Notes: generated from the sequence alone by a model not told the origin. A stretch of DNA of 64,000 nucleotides from Nostoc sp. 'Peltigera membranacea cyanobiont' N6 (GCF_002949735.1 NZ_CP026681.1:6850501-6914500), one strand, 5' to 3'; shown: positions 1 to 9,773, numbered from the stretch's first letter. Numbers and translations are program-made.

Positions 1-124
1 AGGGCTTTCCAAGAAATAAATTATTCATTTGTGGGATGGGCATCTTGCCCGTCCCCAATATTAGGACAGGCAAGATGCCCATCCCACAAGAAAATTTGGG
101 ATATTTTTTTATTTGGAAGTCCCT
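1..124. repeat. 124-bp MITE-like element, copy 1
   Basis: The ends are inverted: AGGGCTTTCCAAGAAATAAA on the left matches the complement of the right end (TTTGGAAGTCCCT). The interior carries a second inverted pair around GGATGGGCATCTTGCC and GGCAAGATGCCCATCC. A copy of exactly the same length lies in opposite orientation at 32003-32126. There is no coding capacity. I infer a non-autonomous transposable element. It starts at base 1, so anything further left is unseen. Confidence 0.75.
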
Positions 125-216
125 TAGCAGATAAATTCTAAAATTTAGTTAGTATATTATTAAACTGCTCTTAGGCGATAGTATAGCTGTAGATTCTTGA
201 AATTCTCTCATCTATC

Positions 217-882
217 ATGCCAAAACAGTCTCTAGGTCTTGATAACCAACTCTATAATTACCTTTTATCGGTTTCGCTGCGGGAACCGGAGATTCTTTTG
301 AAGTTGCGCCAAGAAACCGCTAGCCATCCCAGAAGTACAATGCAGATTTCACCAGAACAAGGACAATTTATGAGACTACTGGTGCAGCTGATTGGAGCCA
401 AGAAAACCCTGGAAGTTGGCGTATTTACAGGTTATAGTTCCCTCTCAGTAGCCTTAGCACTTCCTGAAGATGGCAAGATTATCGCTGCTGATGTGAGTGA
501 AGAATTTACTGCGATCGCCAGGCGATATTGGCAGGAAGCCGGAGTTGCTGATAAAATCGATCTGCGACTAGCACCAGGTTTGGAAACTTTAGATCGACTG
601 TTGGCAACCGATCAAGCCGAGACATTTGATTTTGCCTTTATTGATGCTGATAAAGAAAATTATGATGGATATTATGAGCGATCGCTGCAATTAGTTCGTC
701 CAGGCGGATTGATCGCTATTGATAATGTTTTATGGTCTGGGCAAGTTGCTGACCCGCAAAACCAAGATGAAAGCACCCAAGCTATCCGGGCGCTTAACGA
801 AAAGTTACATTATGATGAGCGGGTTACACTCTCCCTTGTCCCGATCGCAGATGGGCTGACTTTAGCTATCAAGCGATCTTAA
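217..882 (+). CDS. Class I SAM-dependent O-methyltransferase, caffeoyl-CoA/catechol type
   Basis: A 221-residue protein of the size of the O-methyltransferase family 3 (CCoAOMT-like). The SAM-binding loop is seen as EVGVFTGYSS at residues 66-75. The acidic end of strand 2 follows as ADVSEEF. The metal- and catechol-binding region appears as FIDADKENY (141-149) and IDNVLWSG (168-175), with the aspartates and Asn expected for divalent-metal-dependent members. It should transfer a methyl group from SAM to a vicinal hydroxyl of a small soluble acceptor. The substrate cannot be read from sequence, and no natural-product cluster surrounds it. The ATG is used because the N-terminal helix matches the family. 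It is convergent with the next gene. Confidence 0.9.
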   Translation: MPKQSLGLDNQLYNYLLSVSLREPEILLKLRQETASHPRSTMQISPEQGQFMRLLVQLIGAKKTLEVGVFTGYSSLSVALALPEDGKIIAADVSEEFTAIARRYWQEAGVADKIDLRLAPGLETLDRLLATDQAETFDFAFIDADKENYDGYYERSLQLVRPGGLIAIDNVLWSGQVADPQNQDESTQAIRALNEKLHYDERVTLSLVPIADGLTLAIKRS

Positions 883-938
883 TATAGTTTGATTTCAAAT
901 TACTTAGCAAAACAATAGCCAAAACCATTATTTCCACA

Positions 939-964
939 TAGGGGCAATTCATGAATTGCCCCTA
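939..964. terminator. Perfect 26-bp palindrome between convergent genes
   Basis: Bases 939-964 read identically on both strands; the centre is CAATTCATGAATTG and the arms end in TAGGGG/CCCCTA. The palindrome sits between the stop of the methyltransferase and the stop of the SLH protein, where a bidirectional terminator would be expected. There is no U-tract, so the terminator role is inference. Most of the same core recurs inside a MITE at 16811-16902, so it may be a dispersed-element relic. Confidence 0.5.
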
Positions 965-977
965 GTTGTATCTTCAG

Positions 978-2654
978 TTAGAAGTTGTAGCCAAGCCCTA
1001 ATTGTAGCCCGACATCAGTATCATCCAAAAAAGCAGCATTTACAGCCCCATTTAACGTAAATCGAGAACCGAGAGGAATGTCTACACCACCAGTTAGCAG
1101 TAATCCAATATCGGTATCGAGATTAGCTTCAATGGCTACGCCAGCGCCGATATAAGGAGATATAAAGAAGCTTCGTTGACCCACCTCAGCACTTGCGCGA
1201 GGAGTAAAATCCAAAGTCAAGGGAACCATAAACAATGTATCATCCCCAAAGATGACTGATGGCCGCACTGAGATATTGCGTGTCAGACCAATTTTGCTGA
1301 ATACTGCAAAGTTACTATCGCTTAAAGCTGAATCGTTACCGCTCAAACCGATGTTACCACCAACCCCGATATAGCTAGGGCCACCAAGAGTAGTTCTACC
1401 TGGTCTAACACTAGGCGTTGTGCCATCTGCATTTCCTGTTGGTGGTTGATTTAATTGACTGATGTTAACATCAGGCGGGACAAGGACTTGGTTAATTGCA
1501 TGGATAACACCATTGCTTGCTTTAACGTCTGCTTGGATAATTCTGGCATTATTCACCGAGATTTGATTGCTAGCGCGATCGATTTGAATATTTACCGGTT
1601 TTTCTTCAGCAGTATTAAGTTCCCCAGCCGTGAGTTGACTAGAAGTTACTGCACCAGGAACGACATGGTATGTCAATATCTTAATCAATGCTTGTTTGTT
1701 CTCTGGTTGCTGTAACTGCTGTAATGTCGCAGCAGGTAAAGCGGCAAATGCTTGATCGGTGGGAGCGAAGACTGTATAAGGGCCTGCCTGTTGAAGAATA
1801 TCTGTTAAACCAGCTGTCTTTAATAAAGAAGTCAGAGTTGTAAGAGAACTACTGGATGAAGCAAGAGTCACAATATCGCTACCGGTTTGAGTTCCACCGA
1901 CAATATACTGACTAGCTGAAAGATTGCTAGCAATGGGTTGCACTCGTCCCTGTTTAGCCAAAGCTTGATATAAAAGTGCCGCAGCTTCAGCACGAGTCAG
2001 AGACTGTTGTGGATTGAGTTGTTTAACATCTGGATAATTAACAACAATATTGGATTGTGTGGCAGCAGTAACACTTGCAACAGCATAGTTCGGGATACTT
2101 GAGGCATCAGTGTAGTAGGTGCTGAGGTCACTACTGGTTCCAGTGCTGCTAGCAGTCAAACCCAAACCACTTGTTAAAGCAACGATCGCCTGTACCTTGG
2201 GTATTTGTTGATTTGGTGAAAATACGTTCCCAGGATACCCTGCCAAAAATCCAGTTTCGTAGGCGAACTGAATTGCAGAAACCGCCCAATAGCCAGCAGG
2301 AACATCACTAAATCCGCCTGCGGTTAATTGTCGAACTCGGTTTTGGTTAGGGAAAGCTTTTTGAATCAGGGCAGCAAATTCAGCACGAGTCACAGCTTGA
2401 TTTGGTCTGAAGCTGCCATCAGGAAAGCCAGCAATCACGTTATTGTCAGCTAGGGCTTGAATGAAGGGATGCGCCCAATAATCTGTGGAGACATCAGACA
2501 AGTTAACTGTTGAAGTAGGCGATGGTGTCGCTGATGGAACAGTATTTTGAGATGAAGCTGGGGTAGAAATTACGATAGGAGTTATTGTAGCAGCTGTCAT
2601 TCCCAGAACTAGTAAAGCAACCCTTGCTGATGGCCAACGAAAAAAACTAAACAT
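978..2654 (-). CDS. Surface protein: three SLH motifs, fasciclin (FAS1) domain, C-terminal outer-membrane barrel-like domain
   Basis: 558 residues. A signal peptide occupies about 1-36 (hydrophobic stretch ending ASSQ). Three SLH motifs follow at about 52-100, 114-160 and 178-232, with typical cores such as DYWAHPFIQALADNNVIAGF. A FAS1 domain spans about 260-393, with the hallmark TVFAPTDQAFAALP and the box YHVVPGAVTS. The last 130 residues alternate polar and hydrophobic residues and end in GLGYNF; a terminal Phe is typical of outer-membrane beta-barrels. In cyanobacteria SLH motifs bind peptidoglycan-linked polymers and FAS1 domains mediate adhesion. A role linking cell wall and outer membrane is inference. 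The ATG has no better competitor. Confidence 0.85.
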   Translation of the reverse strand: MFSFFRWPSARVALLVLGMTAATITPIVISTPASSQNTVPSATPSPTSTVNLSDVSTDYWAHPFIQALADNNVIAGFPDGSFRPNQAVTRAEFAALIQKAFPNQNRVRQLTAGGFSDVPAGYWAVSAIQFAYETGFLAGYPGNVFSPNQQIPKVQAIVALTSGLGLTASSTGTSSDLSTYYTDASSIPNYAVASVTAATQSNIVVNYPDVKQLNPQQSLTRAEAAALLYQALAKQGRVQPIASNLSASQYIVGGTQTGSDIVTLASSSSSLTTLTSLLKTAGLTDILQQAGPYTVFAPTDQAFAALPAATLQQLQQPENKQALIKILTYHVVPGAVTSSQLTAGELNTAEEKPVNIQIDRASNQISVNNARIIQADVKASNGVIHAINQVLVPPDVNISQLNQPPTGNADGTTPSVRPGRTTLGGPSYIGVGGNIGLSGNDSALSDSNFAVFSKIGLTRNISVRPSVIFGDDTLFMVPLTLDFTPRASAEVGQRSFFISPYIGAGVAIEANLDTDIGLLLTGGVDIPLGSRFTLNGAVNAAFLDDTDVGLQLGLGYNF

Positions 2655-3425
2655 GGAAAATACCCTCTTTTGAAATTCTTGGATTGACTTTGGGAAAATA
2701 CTGGATGCAAGGTTAAGTGAATATTAAGTATCCAGATGGTTGCTTGGTTTACCTCGACATGGGAACCACAAATACAACCCTTAACTCTGGAAAATTTAAA
2801 TGTTGGACATTATGAGTAGCTGCTCTGACACCTCACCACATTTATCCAAATGTTCACCACACATAGTATTAGGATTCCTATTTGATTTTTAAAGAACCGC
2901 AGGTCACACTAATAACGATAAGCAGCGTTCCTGTGGTAAGATAGTATGTTGCAACAATAAAGACAATTAGTGCGATTAGGCGATTTTATAACTGATAAAA
3001 TCGCAGTCAAGCAACAAGGTCATTGGCTTTTTATAGCCGCGTCTTTATAATTACCGAGGATGGTTAATACCGTCAAGTTAAATGTACCACGATCTTTAGC
3101 AAGATTTAAGAAATAAAATGTGTTTTGGCGATATGCTGTATTATTAATCTTTGATTAATATTATACAACTAACTAACGGCTGGATTTTGAGGAAAAACTT
3201 TCACTCTTTAGATAGTTGTCCTTGATGGTAAAATTTCAAATAATAAACTGGAAATTAGCGATCGCAATCAGAAATTAGGGGCATGATTGCGCCGGGATTT
3301 TTGGCTAAGAATTATTCTTTTGCAAAAGCCAGTTTTCTAAAAATCAACCCAAGGATAAACTAGGGTTTTTGAATTTCATAGAAGTGCAACGTCTCTTCGT
3401 GTTTTGAGCAAGTCAGAAGCTTTAC
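2655..3425. other. Intergenic region with one perfect stem-loop
   Basis: No gene is seen. It holds the upstream region of the SLH-FAS1 gene and the downstream region of the hybrid kinase. A perfect 10-bp stem with a 5-base loop lies at 2980-3004 (GCGATTTTAT / ATAAAATCGC). It is not followed by a T-run on either strand, so a terminator role is uncertain. The rest is AT-rich with no recognised motif. Confidence 0.5.
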
Positions 3426-6400
3426 TTATCTTTGCTTTAGCAAATCTGCAATTGAGGTTAGTAATTCAGTTGGTTTTACTGGTTTGGCAATGTGTTTCTG
3501 GAAACCAGCTGCTAAGACTCGCTCCCGATCGCTTTCTCCAGCATAAGCGGTAAGAGCGATCGCCGGGATTTTCCCTCCTTTTTCCTTGGGCATAGCTCTA
3601 AGTAGCTTAATTAGGTTGTAGCCATCTATCTCTGGCATTCCGAGATCGCTGATTAATAAATCAGGTACGGTCTTGACAATGACAGCTATCGCCTCATTTG
3701 CCGATGCTGCAACTTTTGTCAGCGCCCCATTTTGTTGTAGCAAGAAATGCAAAAACTCCCGGGTGTCAGCATCATCATCGACAATTAATATCCGTATTCC
3801 GGCGATCGCTGACGAGTTAAATTTTTTCTCTGTTTCCTCTACTTGCTCTGTCACCATACTTTCTGCCATCAGGGGCAGTGTAACAGTAAAAATTGCTCCC
3901 TGTCCAATTCCTGGACTATCTGCGGTGACAATACCACCATGCAACTCTACCAGATGGCGAACTATTGCCAATCCCAGTCCCAGCCCACCAACTTTTTTGG
4001 TTGTACTGCTATCAGCTTGACGAAAATGTTCAAATACGTGGGGTAGGAATTCCGGGGAAATACCTTGACCTGTGTCTTTAACTTGAATCAGCGCTGAATG
4101 GGAAGTCAGTTCCCTACTCAATGATAAATTGATTTCCACTGAACCATTGGCAGGAGTGAACTTGACAGCATTGGAGAGTAAATTCCCCACAACTTGCTGT
4201 AAGCGATGATGATCGCCTGATACTTTACCAACATTGGAGTCAAGCTGCATTTTTATCTGAATAGATTTGCTTTCTGCTATTAACCGGACTGTTTCTAATG
4301 CAGAATTAATTACAGATGCCAGATTAACAGTGGCAAAAGTTAAGTTCAACTTACCGCGAATAATTCGGGAGACATCCAGCAACTCATCAATTAATTGAAT
4401 CTGCAATTGAGCATTTCTTTCGATGGTTTCCAAGGCCCGATTTGTGGTAACTTCATCAAATTTGCGGCTTCTGAGGAGGGATGACCAGCCGAGAATGGGG
4501 TTGAGGGGCGATCGCAATTCGTGGGAGAGAATAGCGAGAAACTCATCTTTGTTCCGATTTGCCTGTTTGAGTTCTTCTGCTTGTTGTCTAAGTGCCTTTT
4601 CTAATTGCTTCCTTGGGGTTAAGTCAAGAATAAAACAGATCCAAGATACCGGATCTTCTTCCACCAAAGCACCACCAATTAGGATCGGAATGCGCGAGCC
4701 ATCTTTGCGGATGTATTCTTTTTCAAAAGGATTACATACTCCAACCGTTAAAAGTTGCTCTAGCCCTTGGCGATCGAGAGCGTGATATTCTGGTGGAGTA
4801 ATTTGTTGTGTGCGTACCTTACCTGCTAATAGTTCCTCTCGCGTGTAACCCACCATTTCTAAAAAAGCCTCGTTCGCCTCAGTAATCTGGTCAAGATTGG
4901 CGAACATAATGCCAATAATATTGGAATCAACTAAGCGCCTTAACTGAGTTTCCCGCTGGCGCAAATCATTTTCTACCTGTTTGCGCTGGGTAATATCCTG
5001 AGCAGTACCCATCATTTTGATTGGCTTACCCTCAGCATCACAAAAAATACGACCTTTAGCAGCAATCCAATGAATGCTACCATCAGACCAAAGGCTGCGG
5101 TATTCAATGTCATACTCAACCTTTTCTTTAAAAGAACGAGCGATCGCTTGATTGATGCGTTGATGGTCTTCTGGATGTACGCAGTTGAGAAAAAGCTCAT
5201 AGTCCATTTCGACTTCTGGGTTTAGTCCAAACAGCTGCTTACATTTCTCTGTCCAAATTAACTCGTTGGTAGTGATATTCCAAAACCACATACCCATTTC
5301 TGCGGCGGTAGTCGCTAACCGAATCCGTTCTTCACTTTCGCGCAGGTTTGTTTCAATTTGTTGGCGATCGCGTAGTGCAGCTTGCTGTTCGGTAATATCA
5401 GTACTAGCACCAACTACCCGGACTACCTGACCATTTCCATCCCGGACAGCAAACCCCTGGTCTTTCACCCACAAATAGCGGCCATCCTGGTGACGGACTC
5501 GATACTCAATGCTATAACGGTTGCCATTGGCCATACTAGCCATGAACTGGTCATTAACTCTTTCTTGGTCATCAGGGTGGATGAGTTTTTGCCACCACTC
5601 AAAGGTTGGTTCAGCTTCTTGTTGCGGGTAGCCAAAAACCTCAGTTAGACCCTGAGTTCTTTCCACAGTATTTCTTTGCATCTCCCAGTCATAGATTAGG
5701 CAATTAACCGCCGCCGCCGCTAGTTCAAACCTTTCATTACTTTGGCGCAGGGAAATTTCTGTGTGTCGTCGTTCTGTAATATCAAAAGCGATTCCCAAAA
5801 GATATTGTGGGAATCCTTCAGCAGTTCTGCTATACACAGTGTCATAGCTACAAAACCAACGCCACTCTCCATTAGCATGTCGAATCCGATATTCAAAACT
5901 GAGAACTTCGCCCTGACAAGTAGAATTAAATTTTTCAAGATAGGTAGGGAGTCGGGCCAAATCTTCAGGATGGAGAAGCTGGGTACATAACTCTTTTCCC
6001 ATTGCCTGGATTTGTGCTGGTGTGTAGCCCCAACCTTGAGCAATTTCGTAATTAACGTAAGCATTTCGCTGCTCAATTAGGTCATATATATAGAGTATCC
6101 CTGGAAGAGTAGCAGCAATTTTTTTAAACAAACTTTGACTATCCCACAGTGCCGGAAATTCATTTCCATCAACTTGTTGAGTCTCTTCAGTACAGTTACA
6201 GTTTTCATCAAGTTGTGCGGGCTGAGATCCTGTAATATCCGAAAAAGTTGTGACGATCGCGTAGGGAGTGGTTCCTCCACTTTGGAATAGAGGTTGTGAA
6301 GACAATAATAGCCAGATTAGCTCACCATTGGGCTTATAAAAGCCACATCCGACATTCAAGTAAGGTTTACCTGTTTTCTGAGCAGCGATCGCCGGGTGAG

Positions 6401-6662
6401 TCTCACGCAGCATTGGAGAGCCATTTTCATGAATAAATTGCCACTTGAAATTGAGCAAATTTTGCCCTACAAGCTCTTCTGCGGTTAGTCCCAGAATGCG
6501 ATTACCAGCTGTATTGCAAGCCTGAATAGTGCCATCAGCCAACAGAAGCATCATTCCCTCTTCTTTACAGGCTCGCAGCGAATAATCTGCTTTGTTACTA
6601 ACTTGCTGGTGCAGCAGTTTCTCATTAGCCATCTGACTTTGGGACTTTTCCGCGTCTGGCAT
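3426..6662 (-). CDS. Multi-PAS hybrid sensor histidine kinase with C-terminal receiver
   Basis: 1078 residues with no membrane segment seen, so probably cytoplasmic. Five PAS modules run from about 25 to 690; several end in the PAC-like signature DIT(E/Q)(R/Q) (for example AFDITERRHTE and GTAQDITQRKQ). A short helix leads into HisKA with the phospho-acceptor histidine in LSHELRSPLNPILGW. The HATPase follows with N box VVGNLLSNAVKFTP and G boxes DTGQGIS and GLGLGLAIVRH. The C-terminal receiver has acidic residues in ILIVDDDAD, phospho-acceptor Asp in LLISDLGMPE and Lys in HIAKPVKP. This is an intact hybrid kinase that would autophosphorylate and pass phosphate to its own receiver. No output partner is adjacent and the signal is unknown. 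Confidence 0.92.
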   Translation of the reverse strand: MPDAEKSQSQMANEKLLHQQVSNKADYSLRACKEEGMMLLLADGTIQACNTAGNRILGLTAEELVGQNLLNFKWQFIHENGSPMLRETHPAIAAQKTGKPYLNVGCGFYKPNGELIWLLLSSQPLFQSGGTTPYAIVTTFSDITGSQPAQLDENCNCTEETQQVDGNEFPALWDSQSLFKKIAATLPGILYIYDLIEQRNAYVNYEIAQGWGYTPAQIQAMGKELCTQLLHPEDLARLPTYLEKFNSTCQGEVLSFEYRIRHANGEWRWFCSYDTVYSRTAEGFPQYLLGIAFDITERRHTEISLRQSNERFELAAAAVNCLIYDWEMQRNTVERTQGLTEVFGYPQQEAEPTFEWWQKLIHPDDQERVNDQFMASMANGNRYSIEYRVRHQDGRYLWVKDQGFAVRDGNGQVVRVVGASTDITEQQAALRDRQQIETNLRESEERIRLATTAAEMGMWFWNITTNELIWTEKCKQLFGLNPEVEMDYELFLNCVHPEDHQRINQAIARSFKEKVEYDIEYRSLWSDGSIHWIAAKGRIFCDAEGKPIKMMGTAQDITQRKQVENDLRQRETQLRRLVDSNIIGIMFANLDQITEANEAFLEMVGYTREELLAGKVRTQQITPPEYHALDRQGLEQLLTVGVCNPFEKEYIRKDGSRIPILIGGALVEEDPVSWICFILDLTPRKQLEKALRQQAEELKQANRNKDEFLAILSHELRSPLNPILGWSSLLRSRKFDEVTTNRALETIERNAQLQIQLIDELLDVSRIIRGKLNLTFATVNLASVINSALETVRLIAESKSIQIKMQLDSNVGKVSGDHHRLQQVVGNLLSNAVKFTPANGSVEINLSLSRELTSHSALIQVKDTGQGISPEFLPHVFEHFRQADSSTTKKVGGLGLGLAIVRHLVELHGGIVTADSPGIGQGAIFTVTLPLMAESMVTEQVEETEKKFNSSAIAGIRILIVDDDADTREFLHFLLQQNGALTKVAASANEAIAVIVKTVPDLLISDLGMPEIDGYNLIKLLRAMPKEKGGKIPAIALTAYAGESDRERVLAAGFQKHIAKPVKPTELLTSIADLLKQR

Positions 6663-6903
6663 TCTATAAAGTTAAATAAATTTAAATTTAACGTAGGATT
6701 TAGCAGATCGTGTTTACATAGATTTTAGGGCAATTCTGTCAATTTTAGCCTAAATATTACTAGCTAGTGGGTATTATGACTGAAGACTTATGGTGCTACT
6801 GCGATCGCTGGTTTATTTCTTGATAAGTGGGCAGTCTATCCCTTTTTATTACTCTCATCAAATAAAAATCATCAACTTTTATTTTGATAGATTTTGAGCT
6901 TTT

Positions 6904-8112
6904 TCAAATCAATATCCCAGCAATACAAGCGGTGATAAAACCCGCTAACAATCCGCCAATCATCGCTCTTAAACCCATCCGAGCTAAATCATGCTGGCGA
7001 TTAGGTGCTATCCCAGTAATGCCACCAATTGTAATGCCAATTGAACCTATATTTGCAAAATTACATAAGGCGTAAGTCGCAATAATTACTGCCCGTTGAG
7101 AAATTTTACCACCTTCAATTAATGCCTTCAAATCCAGAAAAGCAATAAACTCATTGAGAATTGTCTTTGTACCCAATAACGCTCCCACTTGCCGACAATC
7201 AGCCCAAGGTACGCCCATCAGCCACGCCACTGGAGCCATAACAAAAGATAAAATCCACTGTAATGACATTTGTTGTAAACCTACAAATGCCCCCAACCAT
7301 CCCAGCAGTGCATTTAAAGCAGCCAATAATCCCAAAAAGGCGATAATCATCACCCCAACATTAACTGCTAGCTTCACGCCGTCAATTGCTCCGGTAGTAG
7401 CAGCATCAATTACATTTACATAATTGGTTTCTACATTTGCTTTTGCTTTTCCAACCGTTTCTGAGACTTCTGTTTCTGGATAGAGTAGTTTTGATACCAC
7501 CAACGATGTAGGAGCAGTCATAAAAAAAGCAGCAATTAAGTGTTCTGCTGGTATCCCAAAGGAAAGGTATGCCCCTAGTACTCCAGCCGCAATTGTGGCA
7601 AAACCACCCGTCATCACAGCATGAAGTTCTGATTGCGTCATCTTCGCTATGTATGGTTTAACCATCAGCGCCGACTCTGTTGGCCCTAAAAAGATGTTAC
7701 CTGCACAGGATAAAGATTCAGAACCCGATGTTTTCATTGTTTTCATCATTACCCACGCCATCACATTTACCACTCGCTGTAAAATGCCGTAGTAATACAA
7801 GACGCTAATGAAGGCAGAGAAAAAGATAATTGTCGGTAGCACTTGGAAGGCAAAGAAATGATCCTTAAAATTTTCTCCAAAGACAAATTTGGCACCAACA
7901 TCAGAAAATGCTAAAAATTTGCCGACAAAATCTCCCAGAAATTTAAACACATTCAAACCCCAAGGAGTTTTAAGAATCACTAGTGCCAATGCAAACTCTA
8001 ATCCCAAACCCCACCCCACTATCCGCCAACGCACCGCTTGACGATTAACCGAAAAGGCGTAGGATATACCGATAAAAACTAAGATTCCCAACGCAGAGAT
8101 GGCGCGTTCCAT
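6904..8112 (-). CDS. Concentrative nucleoside transporter (NupC/CNT family)
   Basis: 402 residues from the ATG at 8112, the size usual for bacterial CNT proteins. I chose this start because GGGAG lies 7 bases upstream and the protein then begins MERAISALGILVFIGI, as NupC proteins do; the frame is open 13 codons further upstream. Family landmarks are QVLPTIIFFSAFISVLYYYG, FLGPTESALMVKPYI (the GQTE-like substrate loop, here GPTES) and VMTGGFATIAAGVLGAY, then the gate region in the last third. It should be an inner-membrane symporter importing nucleosides with a cation. It stands alone; wecB lies upstream on the same strand, 300 bp away, so co-transcription is doubtful. Confidence 0.9.
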   Translation of the reverse strand: MERAISALGILVFIGISYAFSVNRQAVRWRIVGWGLGLEFALALVILKTPWGLNVFKFLGDFVGKFLAFSDVGAKFVFGENFKDHFFAFQVLPTIIFFSAFISVLYYYGILQRVVNVMAWVMMKTMKTSGSESLSCAGNIFLGPTESALMVKPYIAKMTQSELHAVMTGGFATIAAGVLGAYLSFGIPAEHLIAAFFMTAPTSLVVSKLLYPETEVSETVGKAKANVETNYVNVIDAATTGAIDGVKLAVNVGVMIIAFLGLLAALNALLGWLGAFVGLQQMSLQWILSFVMAPVAWLMGVPWADCRQVGALLGTKTILNEFIAFLDLKALIEGGKISQRAVIIATYALCNFANIGSIGITIGGITGIAPNRQHDLARMGLRAMIGGLLAGFITACIAGILI

Positions 8113-8424
8113 ATTTACTCCCAGAAAGGTATCGCTAAGGCACTTGGCCACAAAGCATACACAAAAATACGCCTTGTTTTGTGGCTTTGTAGCTAATTAC
8201 TTTTTCTATGCTCTTTTTAAGAAGTCAAAACATAATCCCCATAAATAAATTTAGGGGATTTAATCAGCGTGTCGTGTCTTGTAGATGCAAAGCGGTTTCT
8301 GGGAGAGTAACAAATATTCTGACTCCTGTTAGCGGATAGCTCAGGTTTAGGCGATTATGACTCCTGAATTCTTCTTTAAGCACCCTAAAAAACAGAAATT
8401 TGGCGGGAAGTTTAATCTAAGTTC

Positions 8425-9555
8425 CTAAGTTGATGTTTCTGATAAAAGACCCAAGTAATTTTGCACAATCTGTAAAATGCGCTCTGCTGCATGACCATCT
8501 CCAAAGGGATTAATTGCATTTGCCATTGCTTCATAAGCATCTGAATTGCTCAGTAACTCAGCAGCATTTGCAAAAATATTCTCACTCGTAGTCCCTACAA
8601 GTTTGGCTGTACCTGCTGTAACAGCCTCTGGTCTTTCGGTGGTATCTCTCAAAACCAATACTGGTTTTCCCAAGCTGGGGGCTTCTTCTTGCAAGCCACC
8701 AGAGTCAGTGAGCAAAAGATGCGATCGCCCAATTGCTCCCACCAGTTCGCCATAATCGAGAGGTTCTGTCAAGAAAATTCGCGGATGATTCCCTAAAAGC
8801 TCTTGTAATGGGACTCGCACTGTCGGATTGCGGTGTAATGGTAAAAGTATTGCTGTATCAGGAAACTTGTCTAAGATTTGTAAAAAGCCCTGAGCGATCG
8901 CTAAGAGGGGTTCTCCCCAATTCTCCCGCCGATGAACTGTTGCTAGCAGAACGCGATATGAATCCCAGTCTAAGCCTGGTACATTACAAACAGATTGGGT
9001 TGCAGCGACATTCAACAGCGCATCAATTACCGTGTTACCCGTCATGTGAATTTCACCCAAAACACCAGAACGGTGCAAATTTTCCACAGCCCAAGGAGTC
9101 GGCGCAAAGTGCAACTGAGTAATTTGAGAAATCAACCGCCGATTAGCTTCTTCTGGATAAGGATTGAAGATATCATCAGTTCTTAAACCTGCTTCCACAT
9201 GACCAATAGGAATTTTTTGATAAAACGCTGCCAAAGCTGCCGCAAAAGCCGTTGTAGTATCTCCCTGCACCACCACTAAATCTGGCTTTTTCTCTTTAAA
9301 TAACGCTTCTAACCCTTGTAAACTGCGGCAGGTAATATCATTTAGAGATTGCTGAACCTGCATAATTTCCAAATCATTATCTGCCTTGATGTTGAACAGT
9401 TGCATAACTTGCTCAACCATCTCCCGATGCTGTCCAGTTAAAATTACTTGCGACTCAAAAGCTGAAGACTTCTGGAAAACCTGAATCACTGGAGCGAGTT
9501 TAATCGCTTCGGGACGAGTACCCAAGATAATGCAAACCCGTTTTTGATTAGTCAT
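8425..9555 (-). CDS. wecB: UDP-N-acetylglucosamine 2-epimerase (non-hydrolysing)
   Basis: 376 residues, the normal size. It converts UDP-GlcNAc to UDP-ManNAc for cell-surface polysaccharide. Family motifs are all present: GTRPEAIKLAPVIQ near the N-terminus, TGQHREM, VQGDTTTAFAAALAAFY, GHVEAGLRT, the HRRENWG loop, and LLTDSGGLQEEAPSLGKPVLVLRDTTERPEA, which carries the UDP-binding and catalytic acidic residues. The ATG lies inside a run of short tandem repeats (TAATGACTAATGAC) with no clear Shine-Dalgarno sequence. It must be near the true start, because the GTRPE loop follows within 12 residues. Confidence 0.95.
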   Translation of the reverse strand: MTNQKRVCIILGTRPEAIKLAPVIQVFQKSSAFESQVILTGQHREMVEQVMQLFNIKADNDLEIMQVQQSLNDITCRSLQGLEALFKEKKPDLVVVQGDTTTAFAAALAAFYQKIPIGHVEAGLRTDDIFNPYPEEANRRLISQITQLHFAPTPWAVENLHRSGVLGEIHMTGNTVIDALLNVAATQSVCNVPGLDWDSYRVLLATVHRRENWGEPLLAIAQGFLQILDKFPDTAILLPLHRNPTVRVPLQELLGNHPRIFLTEPLDYGELVGAIGRSHLLLTDSGGLQEEAPSLGKPVLVLRDTTERPEAVTAGTAKLVGTTSENIFANAAELLSNSDAYEAMANAINPFGDGHAAERILQIVQNYLGLLSETST

Positions 9556-9642
9556 TAGTCATTAGTCATCTGTCATTTGCCAATGGTTATAGTCAATGGT
9601 CTATGGTAAATAGTCAAGAGTTGGCAGTCAATCATCACACAA
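9553..9642. repeat. Short tandem heptamer-type repeats upstream of wecB
   Basis: Degenerate repeats of GTCATTA/GTCATTT/GTCAATG units surround and include the wecB start codon. Similar runs recur at about 42485-42563, 44799-44822 and 50985-51046. They are of the kind called STRR in heterocystous cyanobacteria. No function is assigned. Confidence 0.6.
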
Positions 9643-9680
9643 ATCATAAATATAAAAGGATAAATCATATCAAAAGCATG

Positions 9681-9701
9681 AAAAAACCCGGCTTAATCGG
9701 G
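9681..9701 (-). terminator. Rho-independent terminator, distal copy of a tandem pair
   Basis: Read on the minus strand, a CCCG stem closes with CGGG and is followed directly by TTTTTT. It lies within a duplicated unit of about 48 bp (AAAAGCATG... to ...GCACTGTTTATCG) whose other copy is at 9743-9791. It serves the small membrane protein gene ending at 9808. Confidence 0.75.
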
Positions 9702-9752
9702 TAGATGCACTGTTTATCGAATTAAAATGCGATCGCATAACTAAAAAGCATG

Positions 9753-9773
9753 AAAAAACCCGGCTTAACCGGG
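9753..9773 (-). terminator. Rho-independent terminator, proximal copy of a tandem pair
   Basis: On the minus strand: stem CCCGG, loop TTAAG, stem CCGGG, then TTTTTT. It is 35 bp beyond the stop of the gene ending at 9808 and is the stronger of two tandem copies. The duplicated unit includes flanking sequence, so this looks like a local tandem duplication of the whole terminator. Confidence 0.85.
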
